A stretch of DNA of 64,000 bases from Stenomitos frigidus ULC18 (lineage in GTDB: Bacteria > Cyanobacteriota > Cyanobacteriia > Leptolyngbyales > Leptolyngbyaceae), in assembly GCF_003003795.1 (NCBI RefSeq), contig NZ_PVWK01000097.1, positions 1 through 64,000 of the forward strand. The letters are read 5' to 3'. Positions 1 through 8,687 of the stretch are shown here, piece by piece. The notes below the pieces were generated by a model. The model had not been told where the DNA came from and did not search any database. It saw only the letters and a list, made by a program, of their open reading frames with translations. Every line of letters begins with the position of its first letter. Within the stretch, counting starts at the first letter, position 1. Both the position numbers and the translations under genes were made by a program.

Positions 1-2
1 CA

Positions 3-284
<282 letters not shown>

Positions 285-379
285 TGAACTTGACATTTAA
301 GATAATCGCTTCTGCCCTCTGCCTTCTCTAAGACAATTACGATATTAAGGAATGAGAATTTAATAAAGCCGACAATTTT

Positions 380-452
380 GTAGGGGCTTGGCATTCGGGT
401 AAAAGCGCTTACCGTAGCCGAAGGCAACCCTGCCGAAGGCTAAGCCCTTACC
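380..452. repeat. REP-like inverted repeat
   Basis: The segment begins GTAGGGGCTTGGCATTCGG and ends with the near-complementary CCGAAGGCTAAGCCCTTAC, so it can fold into one long imperfect hairpin. The layout resembles the element at 3945-4016, which has GCGAAGCAT in place of GCTTGGCAT. It lies between the transposase remnant and the DUF362 gene. Confidence 0.6.
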
Positions 453-496
453 GTGAGGATGACCGATGTTATTTAATCCACGCTCCTAAGAGACAT

Positions 497-1468
497 ATGA
501 AAACTGTGCAGCCATCGGTTAGTTTGCTTCGGGCTCAATCGTACGATCGCACCCAGCTTCGTCAAGCGCTAGACGCCTTACTGGAACCCTTGGGCGGCAT
601 GGCAGCGTTTGTGAAACCGGGCGATCGTGTCTTGCTCAAGCCAAACTTGTTGACGGGTGGGCGTCCCGGTAAAGAGTGCGTCACCCGTCCAGAAATGGTT
701 TACTGTGTGGCGCAAATGGTGCAGGAAGTGGGTGGCAAGCCGTTTTTAGGCGATGGCCCCGCGTTTGGGAGTGCGAAGGGTGTTGCCAAAGCGAACGGCT
801 ATTTACCGCTGACCGAGGCGCTCAATTTACCGATCGTCGAGTTTCATGGCAAACGTTACGAAACGGTCAGCGCTGCTTTCAACCATCTCTTGCTCAGTAA
901 AGAGGCGATCGAGGCCGATGTGGTGATCAACTTGCCGAAGGTCAAATCGCATATGCAGCTCACCTTGACGATGGGGGTCAAAAATCTGTTTGGCTGCGTT
1001 CCTGGCAAGATGAAAGCCTGGTGGCACATGGAAGCCGGTAAAGACTGCAACCGCTTTGGTGAAATGCTGGCAGAAACCGCACGGGCGATCGACCCCGATC
1101 TGACAATCCTGGATGGTATTATTGGTCACGAAGGAAATGGGCCCAGCGGCGGTGAGCCACGTCGTCTTAATCTGCTGGCAGCCTCAAACAATGTCTTTGC
1201 GCTCGATCGCGCGATCGTCGATATTCTCAACGTTGATCCAGCGACGGTGCCTACGGTAGCGGCTTCTCAACGGTTGGGGCTTTGTTCAACGCTAGAAGCC
1301 ATCCACTTTCCCTTGCTGCATCCTCACGCGCTACGAGTCGCGGATTGGAAACTGCCTGAACACCTCATACCGATCGACTTCGGTATGCCTCGTGTTCTCA
1401 AATCGACGTTTCGGCATCTTTACATCCGATTCATCAAAGAACCGATGCAGGCTTATGTAGGCCGCTGA
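497..1468 (+). CDS. DUF362 domain-containing protein
   Basis: This 323-residue protein matches the DUF362 family over nearly its whole length. Recognisable blocks are GDRVLLKPNLLTG (about residue 42), the central VVINLPKVKSHMQ followed by GVKNLFGCVPG, and LDGIIGHEGNGPSGG near residue 210. Many DUF362 proteins carry an extra ferredoxin-like 2[4Fe-4S] module; no such cysteine clusters are visible here, so this is the stand-alone form. The molecular function of the family is not settled and I do not assign one. The ATG follows GAGACAT with only a weak ribosome site. The stop codon is the first triplet of a five-copy 16-bp repeat that leads directly into the next ORF. Confidence 0.85.
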   Translation: MKTVQPSVSLLRAQSYDRTQLRQALDALLEPLGGMAAFVKPGDRVLLKPNLLTGGRPGKECVTRPEMVYCVAQMVQEVGGKPFLGDGPAFGSAKGVAKANGYLPLTEALNLPIVEFHGKRYETVSAAFNHLLLSKEAIEADVVINLPKVKSHMQLTLTMGVKNLFGCVPGKMKAWWHMEAGKDCNRFGEMLAETARAIDPDLTILDGIIGHEGNGPSGGEPRRLNLLAASNNVFALDRAIVDILNVDPATVPTVAASQRLGLCSTLEAIHFPLLHPHALRVADWKLPEHLIPIDFGMPRVLKSTFRHLYIRFIKEPMQAYVGR

Positions 1469-1545
1469 GCCACCGCTTAAATGAGCCACCGCTTAAATGA
1501 GCCACCGCTTAAATGAGCCACCGCTTAAATGAGCCACCGCTTAAA
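1466..1545 (+). repeat. Five tandem copies of a 16-bp unit
   Basis: The unit TGAGCCACCGCTTAAA is repeated five times without mismatch. The first copy supplies the TGA stop of the DUF362 gene, and the base after the last copy completes the ATGAGT start of the next ORF. Each junction contains ATGA, so every unit offers an overlapping stop and start. Perfect identity suggests recent slippage expansion. Confidence 0.95.
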
Positions 1546-1943
1546 TGAGTAAGACGTCAAGTTATGCATCGGATGATGAAGCGATGTGTAACTCTTGTGT
1601 TGTCTTATGTAATCCCGTTGCCAGTTCCGGTCGGTTCGCTATTGTGAGCGTAGAAGGAAGCAGTCCAGAAGTGATTCTGGATGGCTCACTCCTACCCCAT
1701 CTTTGGAAGAAGAGTTGTATGTCCCCATCAACGCTGCGTCAACTTTGGTTCATTGTGGAAACAAGCCAGTCTCAAACGCTGCTCAATTTGGACGACAACG
1801 GTTTGGTGCAATGGTTGCTCAAGCAACTCAAAGCCCAGCAATTGCTCGACCACGATGAAACCACGGCGTTCAGTCACTACATCGCCTCGCGGGTGCCGCT
1901 GATTCGCGATCTGGCAAATAGCCGCACAATGATTTTTAAGTAG
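1545..1943 (+). CDS. Hypothetical protein, 132 aa
   Basis: I do not recognise a family with confidence. The product is soluble and mildly acidic, with no signal peptide or membrane segment. Visible segments are a cysteine pair near residues 15-18 (MCNSCVV), a beta-rich stretch (RFAIVSVEGSSPEVILDG) and a helical C-terminal half (LVQWLLKQLKAQQLLDHDE, then SHYIASRVPLIRDLA). Codon use looks like that of its neighbours. The ATG is generated exactly at the end of the 16-bp repeat array, so the true N-terminus is uncertain: it may be internal or may once have lain upstream. Translational coupling to the DUF362 gene is plausible from the arrangement. Confidence 0.6.
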   Translation: MSKTSSYASDDEAMCNSCVVLCNPVASSGRFAIVSVEGSSPEVILDGSLLPHLWKKSCMSPSTLRQLWFIVETSQSQTLLNLDDNGLVQWLLKQLKAQQLLDHDETTAFSHYIASRVPLIRDLANSRTMIFK

Positions 1944-2227
1944 CTCATGTAAGTAGTCCAGCCTACCGAGTACCGATTGCGTTTTTGCCAAAAGACGTTC
2001 GCTCGCTGTTTTCCCAGCAATCGCTGCTTTGTGGACAACCGTTGCCTTTGCCGCGATCGCGTCACCTTTTCATTCAAAAGAGCCGTCTGAACGGGTTGCG
2101 AACCCACGAGCAGACCCCTGTTCGGAGCGGTAGCCGTCAGTTATGGCGTTAGCGTTAACCCTGCATCACATGGTCAGAGAAAAGCCGATCGCTCATCCCA
2201 CCGTTCGCCATTATTTTTGACCAGTGC
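1944..2227. other. Non-coding gap with degraded sequence
   Basis: No gene is supported. One plus-strand frame near 1980-2060 reads like a secretory signal (RRSLAVFPAIAALW, then TTVAFAAIASPF) but has no start codon and ends at a stop soon after, so it may be a dead gene start. Confidence 0.4.
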
Positions 2228-2860
2228 TCAAGGTTCTCCAACAAGGGTGAAAGCAGCCCAGTCAATGGGGTTGGGATCTTGTTGGAGGGTCGTCAGCATT
2301 GCCTGTCGTAACGCCTGGGCCGTGCCGGATTGCAGCGGTGCGGTAAAAATCCGTCATTAAGGAGGCGGTCGGCGCATCGGGAATGCTCCAGAGGGTGACA
2401 ATCACGCTCGGTACGCCAGCCAGAATGACCGATCGCGAATCGCTCTGGCAATGCTGAGACTTTGTTCGTAGGAGGCGATCGCTGGCTTCAGCTTTCGTTG
2501 TGCCGCATACACCTTACCCAGGTTAAGTCAGGCGTACGCCTTGCCCTCACGATCCTTCATGGCGTGTGTCAGAGTCAACCTTTTTTGCTGATACAGCCAT
2601 TTTCATTTGGATTAACCACACCCCATACCCCACACCCCACTTCACAAGACTGTGGCTTACTGATCTGAAAACTGCTGTAGGTTAGGGCTTTGCTAGAGTC
2701 GCCCAACGTGTCGTAGATTAACCCCAGATTGCCTAGCGTGATGGACTCACCCTGCCAATGCCTTCGCTCATGCGATCGTTCAGTTCGCGGGCGATCGTTA
2801 AACTCTGCTTTGTCAGGTTAATGCTGAAGCGGCTTGCAGCCCCTTCCTGAGATCTCAAAT
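2228..2860 (-). pseudogene. Decayed TPR-CHAT protein gene
   Basis: On the minus strand, several short frames together read as a tetratricopeptide-CHAT protein. From the upstream side come TPR-like pieces (SLTIARELNDRM, then GNLGLIYDTLGDSSKAL after a frameshift), another TPR-like piece (LNLGKVYAAQRKLKPAIASYE, with QSLSIARAIRDR) and, after a deletion, the end of a CHAT domain (AGVPSVIVTLWSIPDAP, TASLMTDFYR, and a final NPIDWAAFTLVGEP before TGA at 2228-2230). CHAT is a caspase-like peptidase fold, often fused to TPRs in cyanobacteria. The catalytic His/Cys part is missing, and frameshifts, in-frame stops and an inserted repeat element (2592-2680) show that the gene is dead. The upstream end at about 2860 is approximate. 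Confidence 0.75.
2592..2680. mobile_element. MITE-like element, internally deleted copy
   Basis: The left end TACAGCCATTTTCATTTG and the right end, GACTGTGGCTTACTGATC running into AAAACTGCTGTAG, match the two ends of the elements at 38518-38677 and 49747-49904. The middle is a short CCCCATACCCCACACC filler instead of the usual core. It sits inside the TPR part of the CHAT pseudogene and probably helped to inactivate it. Confidence 0.6.
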
Positions 2861-3015
2861 GGGTTCTATAGAGCAGTCAACCACAGCAGACTGAAAGGCT
2901 TCAGTGGCCGACAGCCGCTGTGCCTGCAAGCAACGGTGTGCCGTTCGCAAGATCATCAAATTTTGTAAAGCAAAGTTTGCCAGAATAGTAGTAAGCAAAC
3001 TAGCCATCGCATCCC

Positions 3016-3945
3016 ATGTCTGTTTCTTCATCGCTTCCCTCCGCCAGCGCCACAACAGCAACGCAAACCTGGCTGTGGCAGGGGTTTCCCATTACTTACC
3101 AGACTCAAGGTACGCAAGGGCCAGCGGTTGTGCTGGTACACGGCTTTGGGGCTTCGCTGGGGCACTGGCGCAAAAACATCCCTGTGCTAGCAGAAAGCTG
3201 TCGCGTGTATGCTCTGGATTTGATTGGGTTTGGTGGTTCGGCTAAGCCTACACCGGGGCCGCTGCAACCGGGTGAGCAAGTCGAGTACACCTTTGAAACG
3301 TGGGGGCAGCAAATCGCAGATTTTTGTCAGGAGGTGGTACGAGAGCCCGCCTTTCTCGTCGGCAACTCGGTGGGCTGCATTGCAGTGATGCAAGCAGTTG
3401 TGGATCATCCAGAGATTGGGCGATCGGTTGCTTTGATCAATTGTTCGCTCCGCCTGCTGCACGATCGGCGTCGCGCCACGCAGCCGTGGTTTAAGCGCCT
3501 GGGTACACCACTGTTGCAGCGACTGCTCAAAAATGTGTGGTTAGGACAGACGTTTTTCAACCAACTGGCGAAACCAGCGACGGTGCGAAAGATTCTGCTG
3601 AAAGCCTATCGCGACCAGACGGCTGTGACCGATGAACTGGTAAACCTGCTTATGGCTCCTGCTACAGATGTGGGTGCAGCGGCTGTGTTTATTGCCTTCA
3701 CGGGCTACTCGCAAGGCCCACTACCGGAAGATTTGCTGGAGCAATTGCCGTGCCCTGCCATGATCTTATGGGGTGATGCTGATCCGTGGGAGCCGATCGC
3801 TCTTGGCAAAGCGTTCGCTGATTACCCTCAGGTGCAGCAGTTTATTCCCCTCGAAGGCGTTGGTCACTGCCCTCAAGATGAAGCACCAGCATTAGTAAAT
3901 TCGCTTTTGCAGACGTGGATTGGGGCACCATCACACAACGCTTAG
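3016..3945 (+). CDS. Alpha/beta-fold hydrolase
   Basis: This 309-residue protein has the full alpha/beta hydrolase plan: oxyanion-region HGFG (residues 42-45), DLIGFGGSAKP after strand 4, nucleophile elbow GNSVG with Ser118, acid in LWGDADPW (Asp254 or Asp256) and catalytic His284 in GVGHCPQDE. The GNSxG elbow and overall layout resemble the plant and cyanobacterial group that includes pheophytinase-like and chlorophyll dephytylase-like enzymes, but substrate cannot be fixed from sequence. No signal peptide is visible, so it is probably cytosolic or peripheral to membranes. The first ATG was chosen; the first 18 residues are Ser/Thr/Ala-rich and poorly constrained, so translation could begin further in. 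It follows the dead CHAT gene and ends in a REP-like hairpin. Confidence 0.85.
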   Translation: MSVSSSLPSASATTATQTWLWQGFPITYQTQGTQGPAVVLVHGFGASLGHWRKNIPVLAESCRVYALDLIGFGGSAKPTPGPLQPGEQVEYTFETWGQQIADFCQEVVREPAFLVGNSVGCIAVMQAVVDHPEIGRSVALINCSLRLLHDRRRATQPWFKRLGTPLLQRLLKNVWLGQTFFNQLAKPATVRKILLKAYRDQTAVTDELVNLLMAPATDVGAAAVFIAFTGYSQGPLPEDLLEQLPCPAMILWGDADPWEPIALGKAFADYPQVQQFIPLEGVGHCPQDEAPALVNSLLQTWIGAPSHNA

Positions 3946-4016
3946 TAGGGGCGAAGCATTCGGTCAGTCAGCGCTCAAACTCGCGAAAAATTGTTGTTCG
4001 CATGCTTCGCCCTTAC
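3945..4016. repeat. REP-like inverted repeat
   Basis: GTAGGGGCGAAGCATTCGG at the left end pairs imperfectly with CGCATGCTTCGCCCTTAC at the right end around a central spacer. It starts at the last base of the hydrolase stop codon and could act as a 3' stabilising or terminating hairpin. The same layout is seen at 380-452. Confidence 0.65.
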
Positions 4017-4095
4017 AGGTTTGGGATACAAGCCTTATCTATAAGACAGCCTCTACGATTAACCGCTTGATTAAAAGCAACGATTAATTGATTCT

Positions 4096-4902
4096 ATGAC
4101 GTTACAAAAAACAATTAGCTTCTATCTGGAAGATATTGAAACGCCGATCGGCAAGGCAGTCAATTTAGGTCTTACCGGTTTAGTCCTACTATCGTCAGCC
4201 ATTTTTGTAGCGCAGACGTATCCGCTTTCGGATGGTATAAGGCCCCCATTGGAGGCGATCGACAAGGGTATTCTCATCATTTTCGCGATTGAGTATTTGC
4301 TGCGTCTATGGTGTGCTGAAAATAAAGTTCGCTTTGTCTTTAATCTCTTTTCCTTAATTGATTTGCTTGCTATTTTGCCATTCTTGATTGGCATTCTGAA
4401 TCTTAGTTTTATGCGCGTTTTTCGCTGGTTTAGAATCCTGCGCCTGATTCGATTTATTGAAGGCAAAACGATTTTTGGCTACGTGACAACGCAGGACAGC
4501 GCGATTTTCACTCGTATTTTATTGACGCTATTTATTATTGTTTTTGTCTATTCTGGGCTGATTTATCAGGTCGAACATCCTACCAACCCCCAGGCGTTTG
4601 GCACCTTTCTTGATGCTGTTTACTTCTCTGTGGCCACCATGACAACAGTTGGCTTCGGTGATGTGACGCCTCGATCGGAAGCGGGTCGTCTGTTAACCGT
4701 GCTCATGATTCTGACGGGTATCGCGCTCATTCCCTGGCAATTAGGAGATTTAGTGAAACAGTTGGTGAAAACGGCTAATCAGGTACAAACAAGCTGTACG
4801 ACTTGCCAAATGGCGCTACACGATGCCGATGCCCAATTCTGTAAACACTGCGGCACCAAGCTGGAAGCGATCGCGCTTCCGGTTGATACGTTGGAGCGCT
4901 AA
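4096..4902 (+). CDS. Voltage-gated-type potassium channel with C-terminal zinc ribbon
   Basis: The 268-residue product is a six-segment cation channel. Hydrophobic helices span about residues 23-40, 58-72, 82-103 and 138-155. An arginine-rich S4-like helix (MRVFRWFRILRLIRF, 106-120) follows the third, and the pore carries the selectivity filter TVGFGD (184-189), which marks a K+ channel. S6 ends near residue 225. After it comes a short tail with CTTC (Cys234/Cys237) and CKHC (Cys249/Cys252), a zinc-ribbon arrangement in the cytoplasm. Bacterial Kv-like channels usually end in a coiled coil, RCK or cNMP-binding module, so the ribbon is unusual. The protein would sit in the plasma or thylakoid membrane and conduct K+. 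Confidence 0.88.
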   Translation: MTLQKTISFYLEDIETPIGKAVNLGLTGLVLLSSAIFVAQTYPLSDGIRPPLEAIDKGILIIFAIEYLLRLWCAENKVRFVFNLFSLIDLLAILPFLIGILNLSFMRVFRWFRILRLIRFIEGKTIFGYVTTQDSAIFTRILLTLFIIVFVYSGLIYQVEHPTNPQAFGTFLDAVYFSVATMTTVGFGDVTPRSEAGRLLTVLMILTGIALIPWQLGDLVKQLVKTANQVQTSCTTCQMALHDADAQFCKHCGTKLEAIALPVDTLER

Positions 4903-4947
4903 GACACTTTACTGCTCGAATAGGGCGATCGTACGACCCTACGATGG

Positions 4948-5643
4948 CTAAACTGGCAGCTGCATCAGGCGTTCCTTCAGCCGTTGTGGATCACCTCGAT
5001 CGACCACTTTGCCCTGTTCTAATAAAAAAGCGCCGTCGCAATAGTCCAGTTCATTGAGGCGATGCGTCACCCAAAGAGCGGTTAAGCCACGACTTTTGAC
5101 CAGGCGCTGCACCTGTGCAACCAACTCAAGCTGACTGTCGGGATCGAGGAGTGCAGTCGGTTCGTCTAGCAGTAAGATGTCGCAGTGACGGGCGATCGCA
5201 CCCGCGATCGCCACTCGCTGTTTTTGGCCTCCACTGAGGGCGTAGATGGGTCGCCGGATCAACGGCAGCAGATTCACTGCGTCCAGCGCTTCTTCTACCC
5301 GTCGTCGGACTTGAGCGTACGTCAGCTTTTCTGCGACCAACCCAAAGGCAACATCGGCACCGACCGTAGGCATCACGAGCTGATGATCCGGATTTTGGAA
5401 GACAAAGCCAACGTGTGGACTGATCTGAATGGAACCTGCTTGAGGATGCAAAAGGTTCGCCAGCAGTTTCAACAGCGTTGACTTGCCGCTGCCATTGGTG
5501 CCCAAAAGCATCCAAAATTCACCTTGAGGCACCTCCAGGCTACACGAGTCCAGAACCGTTTCGCCTTTGTACCAGCGAAAGCATAAGTCTTGCACTTGAA
5601 TAGCAGGCGGGACGATCGCGGGTTCGATGTTGCTATCCTCCAA
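4948..5643 (-). CDS. ECF/CbiO-type ABC transporter ATPase
   Basis: The 231-residue protein is a complete ABC ATPase. Walker A is GTNGSGKST (residues 48-56), the Q-loop lies in VGFVFQNPDHQLVMP, the signature is LSGGQKQR, Walker B is ILLLDEPT and the switch histidine is in LWVTHRLNEL. FQNPDHQL at the Q-loop and the overall length place it with the energy-coupling factor ATPases (CbiO/EcfA) that drive uptake of metal ions or vitamins. No T component or substrate-binding S component lies next to it, so the substrate is unknown. Cyanobacteria commonly carry such orphan ATPases. It is followed upstream by a UPF0367 gene in the same orientation, about 95 bp away. Confidence 0.85.
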   Translation of the reverse strand: MEDSNIEPAIVPPAIQVQDLCFRWYKGETVLDSCSLEVPQGEFWMLLGTNGSGKSTLLKLLANLLHPQAGSIQISPHVGFVFQNPDHQLVMPTVGADVAFGLVAEKLTYAQVRRRVEEALDAVNLLPLIRRPIYALSGGQKQRVAIAGAIARHCDILLLDEPTALLDPDSQLELVAQVQRLVKSRGLTALWVTHRLNELDYCDGAFLLEQGKVVDRGDPQRLKERLMQLPV

Positions 5644-5737
5644 AGATCATTGACTGTTGCAGCGATGGTCACGCTGCTGGGTTTACCCTGCTCATCAGAA
5701 CACAGTTGAACAGATTGCGCTGCTGAAGCACGGTCAC

Positions 5738-6010
5738 TCAACCAGTACTTACTGAAAAGAAACCAGGGGGACGACCAGACGCCGCTGCTGTGCCAGACTT
5801 GTCAGAAATTTGCACAGCCGAAATTTCGGTGCCAAGGATACCAATTTTTTTCCCAGGCTGCTTCTCACACGACAGCTCTAGCAGTTCGTTGCTACCAGAA
5901 CGAAGCACCTGCAAGATTTTTTGATAGGTCGCTTCAGCATCTTCTTCGGACTTGCGCTGTACAGACAGGGAAAGGGGCGTATTCTTGAGCGTAATATCGA
6001 TAATAAACAT
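5738..6010 (-). CDS. UPF0367 family protein
   Basis: This small protein matches the cyanobacterial UPF0367 family: the start MFIIDITLKNTPLSLSVQRK, the central DAEATYQKILQVLRSG, CEKQPGKKIGILGTEISAVQ and the end GRPPGFF are all characteristic. Function is unknown. The frame can be read from a GTG at 6025 or an ATG at 6022, but family members begin at the equivalent of the ATG at 6010, which I use (90 aa). No clear Shine-Dalgarno sequence precedes any of the three, which is common in cyanobacteria. Confidence 0.82.
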   Translation of the reverse strand: MFIIDITLKNTPLSLSVQRKSEEDAEATYQKILQVLRSGSNELLELSCEKQPGKKIGILGTEISAVQISDKSGTAAASGRPPGFFSVSTG

Positions 6011-6127
6011 GTTTGCGTGCATCACAGAACCAAGCTCTAGTATCGCAAATCGCAGCGCTCTTGGTTGAGTGATTGTGGCGCGATCGCTGGATTGAAGTTG
6101 CTGAAGGCGTTTAAGCGGATCGTTCAG

Positions 6128-7522
6128 TCAAGTAGCTGTGTCATCCACAGACTGCCACGGTAGAAAAACCTGCAGCCAACCGCCTTGCGTTTCCGGATGG
6201 TTGTTTGCCTGCACCCAGCCCTGATGGGCTTCGACAATTTGGCGGACGATCGCCAAACCCAGCCCACTGCCGCTACTGGTTGGCACTGCTGGCGTTTCAC
6301 TGGCCGCTTGAGTGTCATCAGCAAAGGTATTACTGACTGCCAGATTACTTTTACCAGCCGAGTAAACTCGTGATACTTCCAGGCTGGCATTGCTACGGCT
6401 ACGCGATGGATCGGCACGGTAGAAGCGATCGAACACGTAAGGCAAGGCATCGGTCGGAAAACCTGGCCCCGCATCAATAATCTCTACTTGTACTAGCTGC
6501 TCCTGGGTTTGGCTATTGTCGGTGACAAGACTGACACGCACGCGCACTGCTTGCTGAGAAGGGCTGTATTTAATGGCGTTGTCGAACAAATTAAGCAGGA
6601 CGCGATGCATCCGCGACTCATCAAGCTGCATGAGTAGGCGATCGGGGCCGACATAATCAAGTTGAAGCTGCTTTTTACGCGCCAGCAGCTCCAGGCTAAA
6701 CCAGGCAGATTGAATGAGCTTCGTCACATCAACCGTTTTCAGCTTTAAGTTGGGGTTGGGGTTGGCTTCTAACTGGCTTAAGTCTAAAAGGTCTTGCACT
6801 AAACTGCTCAAGCGAATCGTTTCATTCAAGAGCCGATCGATCCAGTCGCGCAGCGGTGGTTCCAATCGCATTTGCAGCGTTTCAGCAACCAGACGAACCG
6901 ACGTTAAGGGCGTTTTCAGTTCATGGGCGACGTCAGAGATCCAGCGATCGCGCTGCTGTGCTAGCAAAACGGTTTCTTGACGGCTTTCTAAAAACACGCC
7001 TACGCAACCATCTCCCAGCAGAATGCTGTGTGCACGGAGTGGGCGAGACAACTGGCGCGATAGCTGCGATGGATCGGCACAAACAGGATGAAACGTCCAA
7101 TTGCTCTGACAAGACTTTTGGAGTATCCGAGTCTGTTCAATCAGTTGATCTAGTTCGTAGGATCGCACTAGCTCTAGCAACAGGCGACGATTAGCCAAAT
7201 GGGGTGGCTGAATACTGAGCAATTGACCCGCTTGATCGTTACACCAGAGCAGTTGGTTTTCGTCGTCCACTTGCAGCACCCCGATCGGAGCAGCATGACA
7301 AAGTTGCCGCCAGGTCTCAAGATCAGTGGTTAAAGCTTCATGACTGGTGACGTGAGCCGCGATCGCCCGCATTAGACGAGAGGTCGAAGACAACGGCCAG
7401 CGCAACACATCTGGCTGAAGCGAATAAATGAGACGTTTAAGCTTGCGCGTGAGATGGAGGTGATACCAACCCAGAAAAGCCAACCCGATCGCGAGCCCGA
7501 AAAGAAACCACAAAAATGTCAC
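6128..7522 (-). CDS. sphS: Phosphate-sensing histidine kinase SphS
   Basis: The 464-residue kinase has an N-terminal hydrophobic segment (residues 3-20), a PAS-like region (about 75-175), a HisKA domain with His200 in DVAHELKTPLTS, and a HATPase_c domain with an N box (NLFDNAIKYSP), G1 (DAGPGFP) and a G2 box (GSGLGLAIV). The short N-terminal membrane anchor without a periplasmic loop, the PAS domain, and the neighbouring SphR-type regulator identify it as the cyanobacterial PhoR counterpart SphS, which acts with SphR to induce the phosphate-starvation regulon. Between the N and G2 boxes is an insertion of about 45 residues rich in Ser/Ala/Thr, longer than usual. Translation probably starts at GTG (7522). 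It lies about 100 bp downstream of sphR, and the two are probably co-transcribed. Confidence 0.82.
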   Translation of the reverse strand: MTFLWFLFGLAIGLAFLGWYHLHLTRKLKRLIYSLQPDVLRWPLSSTSRLMRAIAAHVTSHEALTTDLETWRQLCHAAPIGVLQVDDENQLLWCNDQAGQLLSIQPPHLANRRLLLELVRSYELDQLIEQTRILQKSCQSNWTFHPVCADPSQLSRQLSRPLRAHSILLGDGCVGVFLESRQETVLLAQQRDRWISDVAHELKTPLTSVRLVAETLQMRLEPPLRDWIDRLLNETIRLSSLVQDLLDLSQLEANPNPNLKLKTVDVTKLIQSAWFSLELLARKKQLQLDYVGPDRLLMQLDESRMHRVLLNLFDNAIKYSPSQQAVRVRVSLVTDNSQTQEQLVQVEIIDAGPGFPTDALPYVFDRFYRADPSRSRSNASLEVSRVYSAGKSNLAVSNTFADDTQAASETPAVPTSSGSGLGLAIVRQIVEAHQGWVQANNHPETQGGWLQVFLPWQSVDDTAT

Positions 7523-7625
7523 GTTTAGCGTTCAGTCCTCCGCCAGATTCAGATAGCGTAGCCATAACCGAACACCGCTAGGATATATCGCTATTCTAGA
7601 CTTGTTGCTGACGACTCATAACGCT

Positions 7626-8426
7626 TTAGCCGAAACGATAACCAAACCCACGCACGGTGACGAGATAGGTTGGGCTACTGGGGTCAACTTCAAGCTTCTC
7701 ACGCAACCAGCGAATATGCACATCCACTGTCTTGCTGTCACCAATGAAGTCTGGGCCCCAAATACGCTCTAATAACTGCTCTCGCGACCAAACCCGCCGG
7801 GGGTAGCTCATGAACAGCTCTAAAATCTTGAACTCTTTTGGTGAGAAATTGACTGCCTCACCGCGCACTGTAATCCGGCATTCCTGAGGGTAAAGAGCAA
7901 TATCCTGGAACTTTAAGGATGGTTGCTCTGGCTGGACTTGAAACTGATTATGGCGGCGCAACAAAGCACGACAGCGAGCCACGAGCTCACGAATACCAAA
8001 CGGCTTGGTGAGGTAATCGTCTGCGCCAACTTCTAAGCCCACGACGCGATCGGTCTCACTACCTTTAGCACTCAACATCAAAATAGGGACACTAATGCCC
8101 TCCCGCCGAATCAACCGACAGAGGTCAAGCCCATTGATGTAAGGCAGCATCAAGTCCAGGATAATCAGGTCAAGCGATCGACCGCGCAGTTGATGTGGCA
8201 ACGCCAAGGTCATCCCCAATTTTCCGCTCGACTCCTGCTCCTTCAGCTGGTGAATGACATCCAGTGCCATACGACCATCTTCCGCCCGAATTACGTCATA
8301 GCCTTCATCCGTTAACGCTAGCGCAATAGTCTCTGAGATCAACCCTTCATCTTCAACGACCAGAACCCGCCCCAGCTTAATAGTAGGCTGATGCTTTTTT
8401 TTCTCTGGCGATAGCGTAAGTGGCAT
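7626..8426 (-). CDS. sphR: Phosphate response regulator SphR
   Basis: This OmpR/PhoB-type regulator has a receiver domain (about residues 18-145, phosphoacceptor Asp91 in LIILDLMLP, Lys in YLTKPFG) and a C-terminal winged-helix DNA-binding domain (NFSPKEFKILELF to VRGFGYRFG). A loop of about 20 residues inserted before the phospho-Asp strand (QESSGKLGMTLALPHQLRGR) is a feature of cyanobacterial SphR. Next to sphS, it should bind Pho boxes and activate alkaline phosphatase and phosphate transport genes. I place the start at the ATG at 8426 (266 aa), since AGGAAAA precedes it by a suitable distance; the frame is open 12 codons further to 8462 without a ribosome site. Confidence 0.85.
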   Translation of the reverse strand: MPLTLSPEKKKHQPTIKLGRVLVVEDEGLISETIALALTDEGYDVIRAEDGRMALDVIHQLKEQESSGKLGMTLALPHQLRGRSLDLIILDLMLPYINGLDLCRLIRREGISVPILMLSAKGSETDRVVGLEVGADDYLTKPFGIRELVARCRALLRRHNQFQVQPEQPSLKFQDIALYPQECRITVRGEAVNFSPKEFKILELFMSYPRRVWSREQLLERIWGPDFIGDSKTVDVHIRWLREKLEVDPSSPTYLVTVRGFGYRFG

Positions 8427-8462
8427 AATGCTTTTCCTGTGACTCCAGGTACCGTCTGTCAA

Positions 8463-8687
8463 TTCAGAGTGATTCTACCACTTGTAGGAGGATTGTAAGC
8501 ATTGATACTGCTAACAGAATCTGTAGTATGTAAGAGCTGAAAGCAATGCCACTTTTGGGAAGAATGAGGCTAAACGTGTTGTTGGTTGGTTGTTGTTAGC
8601 TATAGGTGATTCAACGAAGCCAAGGAGTAAAAGTTAGGACTCACTCATATTCGCTCTTACTCCTGATTCCTTACGCCCCACTTCTCC
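8463..8687. other. Intergenic region upstream of sphR
   Basis: This 225-bp gap separates the sphR start from the end of the SpoIID-like gene upstream of it on the same strand. It should hold the sphR promoter; I could not make out a convincing Pho box or -10/-35 pair by eye. Confidence 0.3.

Noticed and set aside
827..1129. Minus-strand frame of 100 codons inside the DUF362 gene
   Set aside because: It lies fully within a well-supported coding gene on the other strand and has no family features.
1466..1545. Possible CRISPR or origin iterons
   Set aside because: Five contiguous units without spacers; no dnaA or replication gene nearby.
2855..3061. Minus-strand ORF upstream of the CHAT pseudogene
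   Set aside because: It overlaps the start of the hydrolase gene, shows no domain, and could at best be a decayed upstream part of the CHAT gene.
6185..7194. Plus-strand frames opposite sphS
   Set aside because: They are shadows of the kinase gene.
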